Shown here one piece after another: positions 36,547 to 46,049 of a DNA stretch of 64,000 bases. The stretch is from contig JAQWCW010000012.1 in assembly GCA_028705775.1 (NCBI GenBank), positions 1 through 64,000 of the forward strand, in the 5' to 3' direction. Made by a program: the position numbers and the translations under genes. The notes under the pieces were generated by a model. It saw only the letters and a program-made list of their open reading frames with translations, was not told where the DNA came from and did no database searches. Within the stretch, counting starts at the first letter, position 1. Each line of letters begins with the position of its first letter. The stretch is from Eubacteriales bacterium (GTDB lineage Bacteria; Bacillota; Clostridia; Christensenellales; Aristaeellaceae).

Positions 36547-37098
36547 TCAGCGCTTTTTTCCGATAACGTCCGGAAGCGCGTAGATTAGAATGCACGCAGA
36601 GGGGTACAGCGCGCAAATCAGATAGAGAACGTAAAGCAGGGTAATAAACGGACTTGAAACGCCCTGAAACTTCGGGAATCCATACCATATAAAGTAAGCA
36701 GCCTGAAACAGCGAATAAGCGCCGGCAGCGGCGAGAAAGCGCAGATTCAGGCGCTTTTTTTCGCGGTTTTTTTCGCGGTTTTTATACACCTTGAAATGAT
36801 AAATAAGGTGGCAGATTACGAACAAAACGATAATGACGACGGCAGGAAGCCAATGCTGCCAGCAGGCGCATACTTTTGCCTCAATCGCCGCCCCGCTTTC
36901 CGCGCCCGCAGAGACTGCGTTTTCCATAGAAGCCGCGGAGAACATCTGAAGCAGAATCAGCGTGGCGGTGACGGCGGCGCTTACGAGCCACGCGCCGCAC
37001 TCCCTCAATACCTCCAGCACCTTCCGGCGTTTGCCGACAAGCTCCATTTTCCTGTTTTCCTTTTCAAGAAGCGCCTTAGCGCTTTTCTCTTTTGCCAT
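36547..37098 (-). CDS. Unknown membrane protein behind dnaE
   Basis: This 183-residue protein of unknown family has a charged N-terminal helix (residues 1-32, mostly Lys/Glu/Arg) followed by four hydrophobic segments. A basic loop, VYKNREKNREKKRLN, lies between the second and third. That loop is encoded by a tandem repeat of about 13 nt with long T-runs (near 36755-36785), a place prone to slippage. The start has AAGGAGG just upstream and lies 9 nt behind dnaE, so it is probably the last gene of that operon. Its stop is 1 nt from that of the convergent methyltransferase gene. Confidence 0.65.
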   Translation of the reverse strand: MAKEKSAKALLEKENRKMELVGKRRKVLEVLRECGAWLVSAAVTATLILLQMFSAASMENAVSAGAESGAAIEAKVCACWQHWLPAVVIIVLFVICHLIYHFKVYKNREKNREKKRLNLRFLAAAGAYSLFQAAYFIWYGFPKFQGVSSPFITLLYVLYLICALYPSACILIYALPDVIGKKR

Positions 37099-37107
37099 AT
37101 GCCCTCC

Positions 37108-40100
37108 TTATTTCAGAACGACGTTTTCATCGCCGAGCTTCTGCTTGAGCTGCGAAACAAACTGCGCGTCCGCGTCGACCCACATGGTCTTGGGCGCTTG
37201 CAGGGTCTGCTTCGTATCGGGGAAATGCAGCACGACGGGCGTAAGCCCCGGATGAAGCGTAATCAGCGTTTTAGCTTCCTCCTGCCGCGCGGAAGGAACG
37301 CGTATGTAAAGCTTCTGCGTTTTTTCGGAAACAGCTGGGCGCGGAAGCTCCGCAATCACGGGCGCTTTGCTCATCTCCGCAACGGAGTCAACAAGCAGCT
37401 TGATATCCTCTTCCTCGCGGGCTGAAAGCTTACCTGTCATAACAACAATCCTATCCGCCGAAAGCAGTTCGGCATACTTTTCATAAACGCGCGGGAACAG
37501 CAGGCACTCGACCTGCCCATACATATCTTCAAGCACGCAAAAGCCCATCAGCGAGCCTTTTTTTGTCGCCTTCGAGCGGACAGATACAATGATTCCGCCC
37601 ATTGCGACGCTCTCGCCGTCCGCGTTTGCCTTCATAATCTCGTCCTCGGCAAGCTCCATGAGAACCTTTACATTCCACTTGAATCTTTCGAGCTGGTCGC
37701 GGTACTCGTCAAGCGGATGACCCGTTATATAAACGCCCGTCATTTCCTTTTCCATTGCGAGCATAGCCCGCTTGGTATGCGGGGGTATATTGGGAAGCGT
37801 CTGCTTGAAAACGTCGCTGAGGCGCGCGGACGAGCCGATATCGAAAAGGCTCACCTGCCCGTCGATATTCCGCTTCTGCGCGGCGTTTCTTTCGTCAAGC
37901 AGGCTTTCATAAACGGCAAGCAGCTGGCTTCTCTCGCCCTTTAGACAGTCGAACGCGCCCGCCATGATAAGCCCCTCAACGGCGCGCTTGTTGACAGCGC
38001 TTGTATCAACCCTTCGGCAAAAATCGAAGATATCCTTGAAATCGCCGTTTTTTTCTCTCTCGGCAACAATCGAGTCAACCGCCTGCTCGCCGACGTTCTT
38101 GACAGCGCCCATTGCAAAGCGGATAGCGAGCTTTCCGTTTGCGTCATAGTCGGACGAAAACTTGGTGAAGGAGCGGTTCACGTCCGGCGGGAGCAGGGAA
38201 ATTCCGGCGCTCCTGATATACTGTATGTAAACGGCAACCTTGCCGCTTGAGCCGATAAAGGAGTTCATCATGCTCGCCATGAACTCAACGGGATAGTAAT
38301 ACTTGAGATAGCCCGTCTGGACGGCGACGAGAGCATATGCGGCAGCATGGCTTTTATTGAACGCGTAGGACGCGAAATCGCTCATCTCGTCGAATATTTC
38401 CTCGGCAACTTTTTCGGGCACTCCGCGCCTCACTGCGCCCGGAACGACAATCTCGCCCTTGTCGTTTTTAAGCCCATGCACGAAATACTCGCGCTCCTGC
38501 GCCATTACATCCTTTTTCTTTTTCGCCATTGCGCGGCGCATAAGGTCGCTTCTGCCGTAGGAATAGCCTGCCAAATCGCGGACTATCTGCATGACCTGCT
38601 CCTGATACACCATGCAGCCGTAGGTCACCTCAAGAATCGGGCGCAGAAGCTCATGCTTGTAGGTAACGGAGGTCGGGTCAAGCTTGCCCGCAACATAGCG
38701 CGGTATGGACTGCATAGGCCCGGGGCGGTAGAGCGAAATCGCGGCGATTATATCCTCAAAATTCTGCGGCTTCATGTTGGTCAAAAACTGGCGCATTCCC
38801 CCGCTTTCAAGCTGGAAAACTCCGTCCGTTTCCCCTGCCGAAATCATGTCGTATATATTTTTGTCATCAAGCGGAATCTCGTCCACCTTGATATGAATAT
38901 CCCTTTTTTCAAGCATTGCAAGGGTATCGCGGATAACGGTAAGCGTCCTAAGCCCAAGAAAATCCATCTTGAGCAAGCCGAGCTTTTCAATCATCCCCAT
39001 CGGGTACTGGGTCGCGATTACCTCGTCGTTGCGCATGAGCGGAACGTATTCCGTTACGGGCTTATGGGTTATAAGCACGCCCGCCGCATGGGTGGAAGTA
39101 TGGCGCGGCATTCCCTCAAGCTTGAGCGCGGTATCAATAAGCTGCTTGATATGCTCGTCGCCCGTATACATTGCCTTCATCTGCGGGGATAATTCAAGCG
39201 CCTTGCTGAGCGTCATTCCCAAATCAACGGGAATCGCCTTTGCAACGGCGTCCGTTTCCTGATATGAGAAATCAAGCGCCCGCCCTACGTCGCGTATGAC
39301 TCCGCGCGCAGCCATAGTTCCGAACGTGCCTATCTGCGAAACGTGGTCTGCCCCATACTTGCGGGTAACGTAGTCGATAACCTCCTGCCTGCGCTCGTAG
39401 CAGAAGTCAACGTCGATATCCGGCATCGAAACGCGCTCGGGGTTAAGAAAGCGCTCGAAAAGCAGATTATACTTGAGCGGGTCAAGCTTTGTGATGTCAA
39501 GCGAATAGGCGACAATCGAGCCTGCGCCGCTGCCCCGCCCCGGGCCTACCATTATCCCGTTTTCCTTGGCATAGCGGATAAAATCCCAGACTATCAGAAA
39601 GTAATCGACATAGCCCATCTGCGAGATTACCGAAAGCTCGTATTCAAGCCTTTTTTCGGCTTCCTCATCGCCGCTTCCGTAGCGGCTCAAAAGCCCCTCG
39701 CGGCACAGGCGTGTAAGCATTTGAAGCGAGGTTTCGCCCGTGTCAATCGGGAAGCTGGGCAGATGAATATGCCCGAAATCGAACTCGACATTGCACCTGT
39801 CCGCAATCTCCTGCGTGCGCTCAACCGCATCCCTTGCATACGAGAAAAGCTCGAGCATTTCCCGCTCATCCTTGAGATAAAGCTCGGTTGTTTCCATGCG
39901 CATACGGGCGGTATCGCTCAGCGTTTTGCCCGTCTGAATGCACATCAGCACCTCCTGCGCCGCCGCGTCCTCGCGCCTGAGGTAATGAACGTCGTTTGTC
40001 GTAACGGTCGGAATTCCCGTTTCCCTCGCAACCTGCAAAAGCAGGGGAAGCACGCGCTTTTCATCCGGAATATGATGGTCCATCAATTCGATAAAGTAAT

Positions 40101-40590
40101 TGCCCTTGCCGAATATATCCTGCATATGGAGGGCGTATTCCTCTGCCGCCTTGATATTTCCGTCAAGGCAGAGCTTCGGCAGCCTTCCCGACAGGCACGC
40201 GGAGAGGGCGATAAGCCCCTCGTGATGCTCGGAAAGCAGCTTTTCGTCAACCCTCGGACGGTAATAGTAGCCGCGCACAAACCCTTCCGAATTGAGCTTG
40301 ATTAGATTCTGATAGCCGGCGTTATTTTCGCACAGCAGAATCAGATGGTTCATTTCGCGGTCGGATTTATCCTCCATATCGCGCGCAGTATACATCTCGC
40401 AGCCGATAATCGGATGAATTCCGCGCTTTTTAAGGGCAAGCGAAAAGTCCACAGCACCGTACATTGCGCCGTGGTCGGTTATCGCGCAGGCAGTAAAGCC
40501 CTTTTCCTTCAGCGTGTCCGCAAGCTGCTCGATTCGGCAGGCGCCGTCGAGAAGGCTGTACTCGGTATGCAGATGCAGATGAGCAAACAA
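37108..40590 (-). CDS. dnaE: DNA polymerase III alpha subunit
   Basis: This is the replicative polymerase of the DnaE1 type, 1160 residues. The N-terminal PHP domain opens FAHLHLHTEYSLLDG. The polymerase core has VGPGRGSGAGSIVAYSL and the catalytic aspartates in PDIDVDFCYERR. The fingers region has HTSTHAAGVLIT, followed by YGRSDLMRRAMAKKKKD and FNKSHAAAYALVA. A helix-hairpin-helix and a C-terminal OB domain (MGGIIVSVRSKATKKGSLMG) follow. The start is TTG behind AGGAGG. It is preceded at 22 nt by the zinc-ribbon/TPR protein and followed by a small membrane protein, in a long leftward block that includes hslO. Confidence 0.96.
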   Translation of the reverse strand: MFAHLHLHTEYSLLDGACRIEQLADTLKEKGFTACAITDHGAMYGAVDFSLALKKRGIHPIIGCEMYTARDMEDKSDREMNHLILLCENNAGYQNLIKLNSEGFVRGYYYRPRVDEKLLSEHHEGLIALSACLSGRLPKLCLDGNIKAAEEYALHMQDIFGKGNYFIELMDHHIPDEKRVLPLLLQVARETGIPTVTTNDVHYLRREDAAAQEVLMCIQTGKTLSDTARMRMETTELYLKDEREMLELFSYARDAVERTQEIADRCNVEFDFGHIHLPSFPIDTGETSLQMLTRLCREGLLSRYGSGDEEAEKRLEYELSVISQMGYVDYFLIVWDFIRYAKENGIMVGPGRGSGAGSIVAYSLDITKLDPLKYNLLFERFLNPERVSMPDIDVDFCYERRQEVIDYVTRKYGADHVSQIGTFGTMAARGVIRDVGRALDFSYQETDAVAKAIPVDLGMTLSKALELSPQMKAMYTGDEHIKQLIDTALKLEGMPRHTSTHAAGVLITHKPVTEYVPLMRNDEVIATQYPMGMIEKLGLLKMDFLGLRTLTVIRDTLAMLEKRDIHIKVDEIPLDDKNIYDMISAGETDGVFQLESGGMRQFLTNMKPQNFEDIIAAISLYRPGPMQSIPRYVAGKLDPTSVTYKHELLRPILEVTYGCMVYQEQVMQIVRDLAGYSYGRSDLMRRAMAKKKKDVMAQEREYFVHGLKNDKGEIVVPGAVRRGVPEKVAEEIFDEMSDFASYAFNKSHAAAYALVAVQTGYLKYYYPVEFMASMMNSFIGSSGKVAVYIQYIRSAGISLLPPDVNRSFTKFSSDYDANGKLAIRFAMGAVKNVGEQAVDSIVAEREKNGDFKDIFDFCRRVDTSAVNKRAVEGLIMAGAFDCLKGERSQLLAVYESLLDERNAAQKRNIDGQVSLFDIGSSARLSDVFKQTLPNIPPHTKRAMLAMEKEMTGVYITGHPLDEYRDQLERFKWNVKVLMELAEDEIMKANADGESVAMGGIIVSVRSKATKKGSLMGFCVLEDMYGQVECLLFPRVYEKYAELLSADRIVVMTGKLSAREEEDIKLLVDSVAEMSKAPVIAELPRPAVSEKTQKLYIRVPSARQEEAKTLITLHPGLTPVVLHFPDTKQTLQAPKTMWVDADAQFVSQLKQKLGDENVVLK

Positions 40591-40612
40591 CGGCGCGCCT
40601 CCTAAATACTCG

Positions 40613-42517
40613 TCAGTTCGTTACCTTCGGGTAGCAGGTCATAAGTATTTCGGTTACCTTGTCGTTCTTAATCGTGTAGATAAGCTTGGCGACATAGCCC
40701 GAATCCGGCTCATAGGAGTACATAAGCGTATAGTCCCCGTCGCCGTTCTTGGTAAGATAGCCTTCCTTGGCTTGGTCGGAGTTATAGTACAAATCCCTGT
40801 CGCCCTTGTAATTCTCAAGCTGCCCGCAGTCGCGGAAAAGGGCGATAACAGAATCCTTATCCATTCCGACTTTGGTATTGCGCGGGCCTACGAGCGACGA
40901 GGAATCCGTATAGATATAGTATAGCACGGGGCTGCCCTCGTGATTGATGAAGCGCATTTCGCCGAACGGATACTTGCTGACGGTTACGGGCGTTGAGCCC
41001 TGCCCTTCATCGCTTGCGGTTTCGCTGCTCTGCGGCTCGCCGTACTTTTGGTTGACGGTATCCATCGGCGTTTTGTTAATCTGAACGCCGTCAAAATCCT
41101 CGTCCTTGCCGTTGCCGAGCATCGCCTTCTGCGAGCCCGCCTTGACCTTATATGTATAGGACTTCGTATTGGAAACCTTCGCGCGCCAGTTGACGCTCAG
41201 GCATTTGAGCGTATAATCGCCGCCGGTCAGAATAATCGGAATATCCTCGCTGTAAACGGGGCTTTCGGGCGAAGGATTCCTGCCGGTTATCGTATAGTAG
41301 ATTACAACGTTCGGGTCGCCCTCGCCGGGCTTTATTCTGACCCTCTGGCGCTGCTGATAAACGCCGCTTGCAAGGGAGCTTGTAGGGACCTTCGGGCTGT
41401 CATAGGATATGGTGAAGGTCACGGTAAGCCCGTCGCTGACAAGCTCCCCGTTGACGCACCATGCCTTTACAACCCAGACGCCCTCGTTGATTGTTATGGA
41501 CTCGCCGCTATACGGCTTTGCGTCCTGAAAGGTAATATCTTCGCCGCTTGAGCCGATATAGTAGTAAATGCTGTACCCCTGCGATGATGAGATATAGAAG
41601 GTCTGGTCGTCGTTGAACCGCCCTGCGGTAAGGGTGCAGGTGGGCGTTGCGGGCAGGGTTTTCGAGCGCATTTCCGTGAAAACGGAAAGCCCCGTCTTGC
41701 TCGCGCCCTTCTCCATTACGGCTATCGCGTCGTTAACGCGATTGTTGCTCTCGTAGAGCCTTATAAGGTTGCGGTAGCCCTCGTCCGTCGTCGGCGAAAG
41801 GGTGTCGATATAGTATAGATACAGGGTTTCGGCGTCCGCGTCCCGCTCCTCGATTTCAAAGCAGGTTGCAAGGTTGAGCACGCTCGGAAGATGGCGCTCG
41901 CTCGCGGATAAGGTCTTGCTTTCAAGCTTGTCCTTGTCCGCATAGAACGCCGTCTGGTAAGCGTCAATCGCCTTGCCGATATAGCCCGCATCGAAATACT
42001 CGTCGCCAATCGTCCAGTACGCCTGCGGGGAAGCCTCCTGCCCCCTTCTTGCCATTATGACCTGACCCGCGTCCGTCCACCTGAGATACGCGAACGTTCC
42101 CAGCGCAAGGAGAATCAGAACCGTTACGATTATAAGGCAGAAATAGGTTATGTTGAAGTGCGAGGTATAGCTTTTGTATGTGCGGATTGAGCTTTTTTTG
42201 ACATGGCGCATTGCAGTCGTATTGCGCCCGGGAACGCCGCTGTGAACGTTAGGCCGTCCGGCGTCGCCCGAAAAGCGCTCAAGCCTGTCCGCGCTTTGTC
42301 TGCGCTGCCGCTTGAGCTGCCCCGCCTTCGGCGTTTCGGCAGTTTCGGCGCCCGCGCCCGACATATACCCGGGCATACTACGCCCCTGACGCAGGGACTC
42401 GGAAACGCGCGGCATATCCTTACCGCCCGCGTTCTGCGGCTGCTTCAAAAGCTGACCGCACTCATCGCAGATAACGCTTCCTTCCGGCATATAATTGCCG
42501 CAGTTCTTGCAAATCAC
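40613..42517 (-). CDS. Zinc-ribbon membrane protein with TPR and chitobiase-like domains
   Basis: This protein of unknown function has 634 residues. It opens with a zinc ribbon (CKNCGNYMPEGSVICDECG), followed by a basic disordered stretch, one transmembrane segment (about 122-144, TYFCLIIVTVLILLALGTFA), a TPR-like region (about 160-270, IDAYQTAFYADKDKLESK) and two beta-rich modules (about 290-385 and 390-465). The second module has VVIYYTITGRNPSPESPVYS, the pattern of chitobiase C-terminal (CHB_HEX_C) domains. The last 160 residues (GMDKDSVIALFRDCGQLENY) resemble a small extracellular domain repeated from other clostridial proteins. The GTG at 42517 has GGAGGTG eight bases upstream. The topology puts the ribbon inside and the rest outside. 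It may be a cell-envelope or spore-related factor. Confidence 0.65.
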   Translation of the reverse strand: MICKNCGNYMPEGSVICDECGQLLKQPQNAGGKDMPRVSESLRQGRSMPGYMSGAGAETAETPKAGQLKRQRRQSADRLERFSGDAGRPNVHSGVPGRNTTAMRHVKKSSIRTYKSYTSHFNITYFCLIIVTVLILLALGTFAYLRWTDAGQVIMARRGQEASPQAYWTIGDEYFDAGYIGKAIDAYQTAFYADKDKLESKTLSASERHLPSVLNLATCFEIEERDADAETLYLYYIDTLSPTTDEGYRNLIRLYESNNRVNDAIAVMEKGASKTGLSVFTEMRSKTLPATPTCTLTAGRFNDDQTFYISSSQGYSIYYYIGSSGEDITFQDAKPYSGESITINEGVWVVKAWCVNGELVSDGLTVTFTISYDSPKVPTSSLASGVYQQRQRVRIKPGEGDPNVVIYYTITGRNPSPESPVYSEDIPIILTGGDYTLKCLSVNWRAKVSNTKSYTYKVKAGSQKAMLGNGKDEDFDGVQINKTPMDTVNQKYGEPQSSETASDEGQGSTPVTVSKYPFGEMRFINHEGSPVLYYIYTDSSSLVGPRNTKVGMDKDSVIALFRDCGQLENYKGDRDLYYNSDQAKEGYLTKNGDGDYTLMYSYEPDSGYVAKLIYTIKNDKVTEILMTCYPKVTN

Positions 42518-42588
42518 AGGCAGCACCTCCAACTTCAGCACAAGCAATTAACGGCTTACAAAAGCCTGTCCATCCACAGACTGACGCG

Positions 42589-43416
42589 TTATTCCATGCT
42601 TTTCATCGAAATGTAGTAGGGGTCTTCCGAAAAATCGCGCTCCTCAGGCGGGTCGCCGCCAAGCGCCTCAATCGCGTTCCTGATTTCGATATAGTCAAGA
42701 TAATTTGTCGCCGCTGCCCGAGCCGTTTCATAGAGCATAGGCAGAGCGCTGTCGTCCCCGAGCTTTGCCAGATAGCCGGCAAAAAGCGCGCGCTGAGCAG
42801 TTCTTTCCTTGAAGAAGCCCTTGCAAAGCTCCACGGCCTTTTTGCTGCCGGGGTACTCGCACAGAACGTCCAGAAGCGCAAGCTTGCCCGCGTCGCCCGC
42901 TCCGTCAATCTCCTGAAGAATGCTCGTGACAACGCCCTTGCCCATCGTGCGCAGGGACTCAATCATCATATCGGCAGCCTCGTCGCGCTCGCGGCGCTTG
43001 AGCTGGCGCTTGATGTAGAGCATTTTCGGCATATCGGATTGCATTTCCTGAAGCATCCCGATTGCGGTGCATTGCAGGTTTTCGGATATTGACTCATCCT
43101 CAAGCAGTTTCACAAGGCGCTTTTCGGTAGCGTAGGGCATTTCCGAAATACGCTCCTGAAGCTGCTCGGGAATGGAAATCTTGAGCTTGTCATACTCGCA
43201 CATCCAATCGACAAGCTGCTTGCCGTCGTCGTACTGCATAAAGAAGCTTCCGGGGGTGAAGCCCTCCAGAAAATCCTGGGGCTGATTTACCCAGCGCATA
43301 TAAATGGCGGGCATATCCTCCTCCATTGCGTCGTAATTCTTATAGTCCTTTGCGTGCTGTTCAAGATACGCCGTGAGGTACTTTTGAAATTCCTTGTCAA
43401 AATCGGGGCACTTCAT
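42589..43416 (-). CDS. HEAT-like repeat protein of unknown function
   Basis: This 275-residue acidic, nearly all-helical cytoplasmic protein has repeated helix pairs (for example LVKLLEDESISENLQCTAIG, LLDVLCEYPGSKKAVELCKG and YLAKLGDDSALPMLYETA) that look like HEAT repeats. There is no catalytic motif and no signal peptide. It lies between two TPR-containing proteins, 11 nt behind the upstream one, so the three probably work together, perhaps as a scaffold or adaptor set. Confidence 0.6.
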   Translation of the reverse strand: MKCPDFDKEFQKYLTAYLEQHAKDYKNYDAMEEDMPAIYMRWVNQPQDFLEGFTPGSFFMQYDDGKQLVDWMCEYDKLKISIPEQLQERISEMPYATEKRLVKLLEDESISENLQCTAIGMLQEMQSDMPKMLYIKRQLKRRERDEAADMMIESLRTMGKGVVTSILQEIDGAGDAGKLALLDVLCEYPGSKKAVELCKGFFKERTAQRALFAGYLAKLGDDSALPMLYETARAAATNYLDYIEIRNAIEALGGDPPEERDFSEDPYYISMKSME

Positions 43417-43427
43417 ATGTCATCCTC

Positions 43428-45119
43428 CTATAACCAGAAAGTATCTTTGTCGTTTACTCTGCCGCAGACCTCGTCCATATCGTCCGAAATCAAATCGAGC
43501 AGCGCGTTTGGGGTAACTCTCGGAACGTGCTTGCTGTTGCGCCTGCACATAAGCGCCTCGGCATACATCTGCGGCGTAGCGCCGGAAAGCGGCGGATGCC
43601 TTCGTATCGTCGGGCGAAGCACCGTCATTATTTCCCTCAGCGCAAGAGAGCCTCTGCCCCCTTTAGCCGGAAGCATCGAGAGCAGAATCCTGAACGTCTG
43701 CGCCTCAAACGGAGAGGCGGCGGGCGCGCTCATGCGCTTTGTCATCTGCGTAAGGCTTACCGCCGTTTTGCTGACGCACAGAAAGGGCGGCTTGACTCCG
43801 CTTGTATAGAGACGCAGCATAACGGAATACTTGACGCTCATCGGCACTTCCTCGTCCGCAAGAAGCGGAAGAAGCAGCTTTTTTTCAGCCTCCGCGCCGA
43901 TTCCCTCAATCATGCTAAGCAGGCTGACGGAAAACTTCGTATCGCGAATGAGAATCCGCGCGTCCTCCGCAAGCGCCGCGTCAGAAAGAAAAGGAGAAGG
44001 CGTTTCGGCGCCGCGAAGCGCCTGAAGCACGGGCGGAAGCACTTCGCGCGCAATCAGCTCCGACGGGAGCGTTCTGGTAAACGTGACGGCGACAGGCTCG
44101 CGCTTTTGCGCAAGCGAGCGCAGGCGTGAAACAAGCCCGTCGGACGGGAGCAGGCGAAGATAACGGTAAAAGCTGCTTTCCGCGTCCCCGTACATTTCAA
44201 GGTTCAGCTGCGCCGCGCCGAGGCGGTAAAGCGCCGTAAGGCTGTAGGGGTTATCCTCCAGCTTTTTTGCGTAAAGCAGCCTTACGATTTCGCTCAATGA
44301 AAGCGAGGCGCAGGTTTCGCAGAAAAGCGTTTCCTCATCCGGCTTGAAGCGCCGGTAAAGGGAATTTTCAGCCTCCCCGCCGCTTCTCAGCTCGCCCTCC
44401 GCGGCAATGCGCATAACCAAAGCCGACAGCGAAAAACGCCCTCTTGACGCATAAACGCAGGCAAGCACGCAGGACGCGCGGACGTCGCCGCGCTTCAGGC
44501 GAAGCGCCGCAAGCGCGCAGGCAGCCGCCTCGTCATGGCGGTCGCCGCCCAAGTGGCACATTGCGAGCATTGACAGGATTTCCGCCCGCCGCTTTCCGTG
44601 AACGCTTATCAGCGCCCGCGAAAGCCTCTCGTTCATCCTTGCGTTATCGCCGCGGAAAAACGACGCTCCGCTCTGGCGCATAAGGGTGTTTGCGCGCTTG
44701 TTGCTTTCTGTTTCGCCGGTAAAGCGCTCGTCCAAATCAAGCAGCATTTCCTTTGCGCTCTGCGCCTTTGCAGGCTCGGGCTTGCCGGAAAGATAGGCGT
44801 AAAGCGCGTCAACGGCACGCTTTTTATCGCCGAGCTTCTGATAGGCGCAGCCAAGCTCATAAACCATTTCGCCGTAATCGGAAACAGGGAAAAGGTTAAT
44901 GGATTTACGGATTTGGCAGGCGGCAGCCTCATATGCGCCAAGCTTTTCAAGCGCCTTTACAGCCCCGCGCACATAGGAAAACTGCGATGAATCCTTGCGC
45001 ATAGCGGTATGCCAGAGGTCAAGTGCGGCAAGATAATCGCCGCGCTTTGCGGCTCTGTCCGCCTTGATTGCCCAGAATTCCGCCGGCTGGTCAAACGAAA
45101 CCACAGCGTTTTCGCTCAT
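43428..45119 (-). CDS. Tetratricopeptide repeat protein
   Basis: This 563-residue soluble protein has TPR motifs in its N-terminal third (DYLAALDLWHTAMRKDSS, YGEMVYELGCAYQKLGDKKR) and again near residues 270-310 (YSLTALYRLGAAQLNLEMYG). The rest is helical and unassigned. The ATG at 45119 lies 3 nt after the stop of hslO, with AAAGGGG upstream, so it is tightly coupled to hslO. It may be a partner or client-holding factor for redox stress, but this is inference from position. Confidence 0.65.
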   Translation of the reverse strand: MSENAVVSFDQPAEFWAIKADRAAKRGDYLAALDLWHTAMRKDSSQFSYVRGAVKALEKLGAYEAAACQIRKSINLFPVSDYGEMVYELGCAYQKLGDKKRAVDALYAYLSGKPEPAKAQSAKEMLLDLDERFTGETESNKRANTLMRQSGASFFRGDNARMNERLSRALISVHGKRRAEILSMLAMCHLGGDRHDEAAACALAALRLKRGDVRASCVLACVYASRGRFSLSALVMRIAAEGELRSGGEAENSLYRRFKPDEETLFCETCASLSLSEIVRLLYAKKLEDNPYSLTALYRLGAAQLNLEMYGDAESSFYRYLRLLPSDGLVSRLRSLAQKREPVAVTFTRTLPSELIAREVLPPVLQALRGAETPSPFLSDAALAEDARILIRDTKFSVSLLSMIEGIGAEAEKKLLLPLLADEEVPMSVKYSVMLRLYTSGVKPPFLCVSKTAVSLTQMTKRMSAPAASPFEAQTFRILLSMLPAKGGRGSLALREIMTVLRPTIRRHPPLSGATPQMYAEALMCRRNSKHVPRVTPNALLDLISDDMDEVCGRVNDKDTFWL

Positions 45120-45122
45120 CAC

Positions 45123-46031
45123 TTACCCCTTTGACTCCGAATCTTCCTTCTTTACGGCATACTCGCGCAGCTTCTGAAGCTCGGAGGGCGTGAAATGGCA
45201 AAGCCGCCTGCAAAAATGGCAGGCCATGTCGATATCCTTGCGCTCGGCAATCATTTCGTCAAGCTCCTTACGGCCAAGCGAAACGAGCGCGCGCTCCATT
45301 CTTTCGCGGGTGCAGCCGCAGCGGTAGCCGACCGGCTGAGTTCCCAGAACCTTCGGCTCAAGCCCTCTGAAGGAGTTTTCAAGCAGCTCCTCCAAACTAT
45401 ATTCGGCAAGCTCGCGGCTTATCTGCGAAAAGAGCTGCGAGCGCAGCTCAAGCTGCTCGATAACCCCGTCGGGGCAGCCTGGCAGCGGCTGAACGATTAT
45501 CCCGCCGCTTTTTATAACGCAGTTTTCGGCAACAAGCACTCCAAGCGCCACAAGGCTCGGCTGCTGCTCGGAAACCGTGAAATACATTGCGAAATCCTCC
45601 GCAATCTCGCCCGAAACTAGCTCGCATTGCCCGATATACGGCGTTTTAAGCCCGATATCCTTGACGACAGAAAGCTTTCCCGTTTTTCCGACGGCATCGC
45701 TTACAGGCAGTTTGCCGTTTGAGCGCAGAGGCAGCTCGGCAGCGGGGTTATCCATCGCAATCCTGCAATACCCCTCCGCGCCGACGCATTGAATTTTGCC
45801 GATTGGCCCGTTGCCCGAAAAGGTGACGGTAACGGAGCTTCCGCTTTCCTTGAGCATTGCGGAAATCATCGACGTTGCAGCCATAATCCTGCCCGAAGCG
45901 GCGGCGGCGACGTGCGACATTTCATGAATGCTCATCGCCTCGGCTGCCATATTCGTATTGTCTATGAGCATTACGCGCACCATACTGCCCGAAAGCTCGG
46001 CGCGCAGTATTCTGTCAGTATTCTCCGGCAT
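45123..46031 (-). CDS. hslO: Redox-regulated chaperone Hsp33
   Basis: Hsp33 is a holdase activated by oxidation of a Zn-bound Cys cluster. The 302-residue product has the N-terminal chaperone domain (VTVTFSGNGPIGKIQCV, IGLKTPYIGQCELVSGEIAEDFA) and the C-terminal switch with CGC near residue 240 and CHFC near 272, which together bind Zn. It is followed after 3 nt by the TPR protein and preceded at 18 nt by a methyltransferase gene, an arrangement that often accompanies hslO in Clostridia. Confidence 0.95.
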   Translation of the reverse strand: MPENTDRILRAELSGSMVRVMLIDNTNMAAEAMSIHEMSHVAAAASGRIMAATSMISAMLKESGSSVTVTFSGNGPIGKIQCVGAEGYCRIAMDNPAAELPLRSNGKLPVSDAVGKTGKLSVVKDIGLKTPYIGQCELVSGEIAEDFAMYFTVSEQQPSLVALGVLVAENCVIKSGGIIVQPLPGCPDGVIEQLELRSQLFSQISRELAEYSLEELLENSFRGLEPKVLGTQPVGYRCGCTRERMERALVSLGRKELDEMIAERKDIDMACHFCRRLCHFTPSELQKLREYAVKKEDSESKG

Positions 46032-46049
46032 AAAACTCTCCTTAATACG

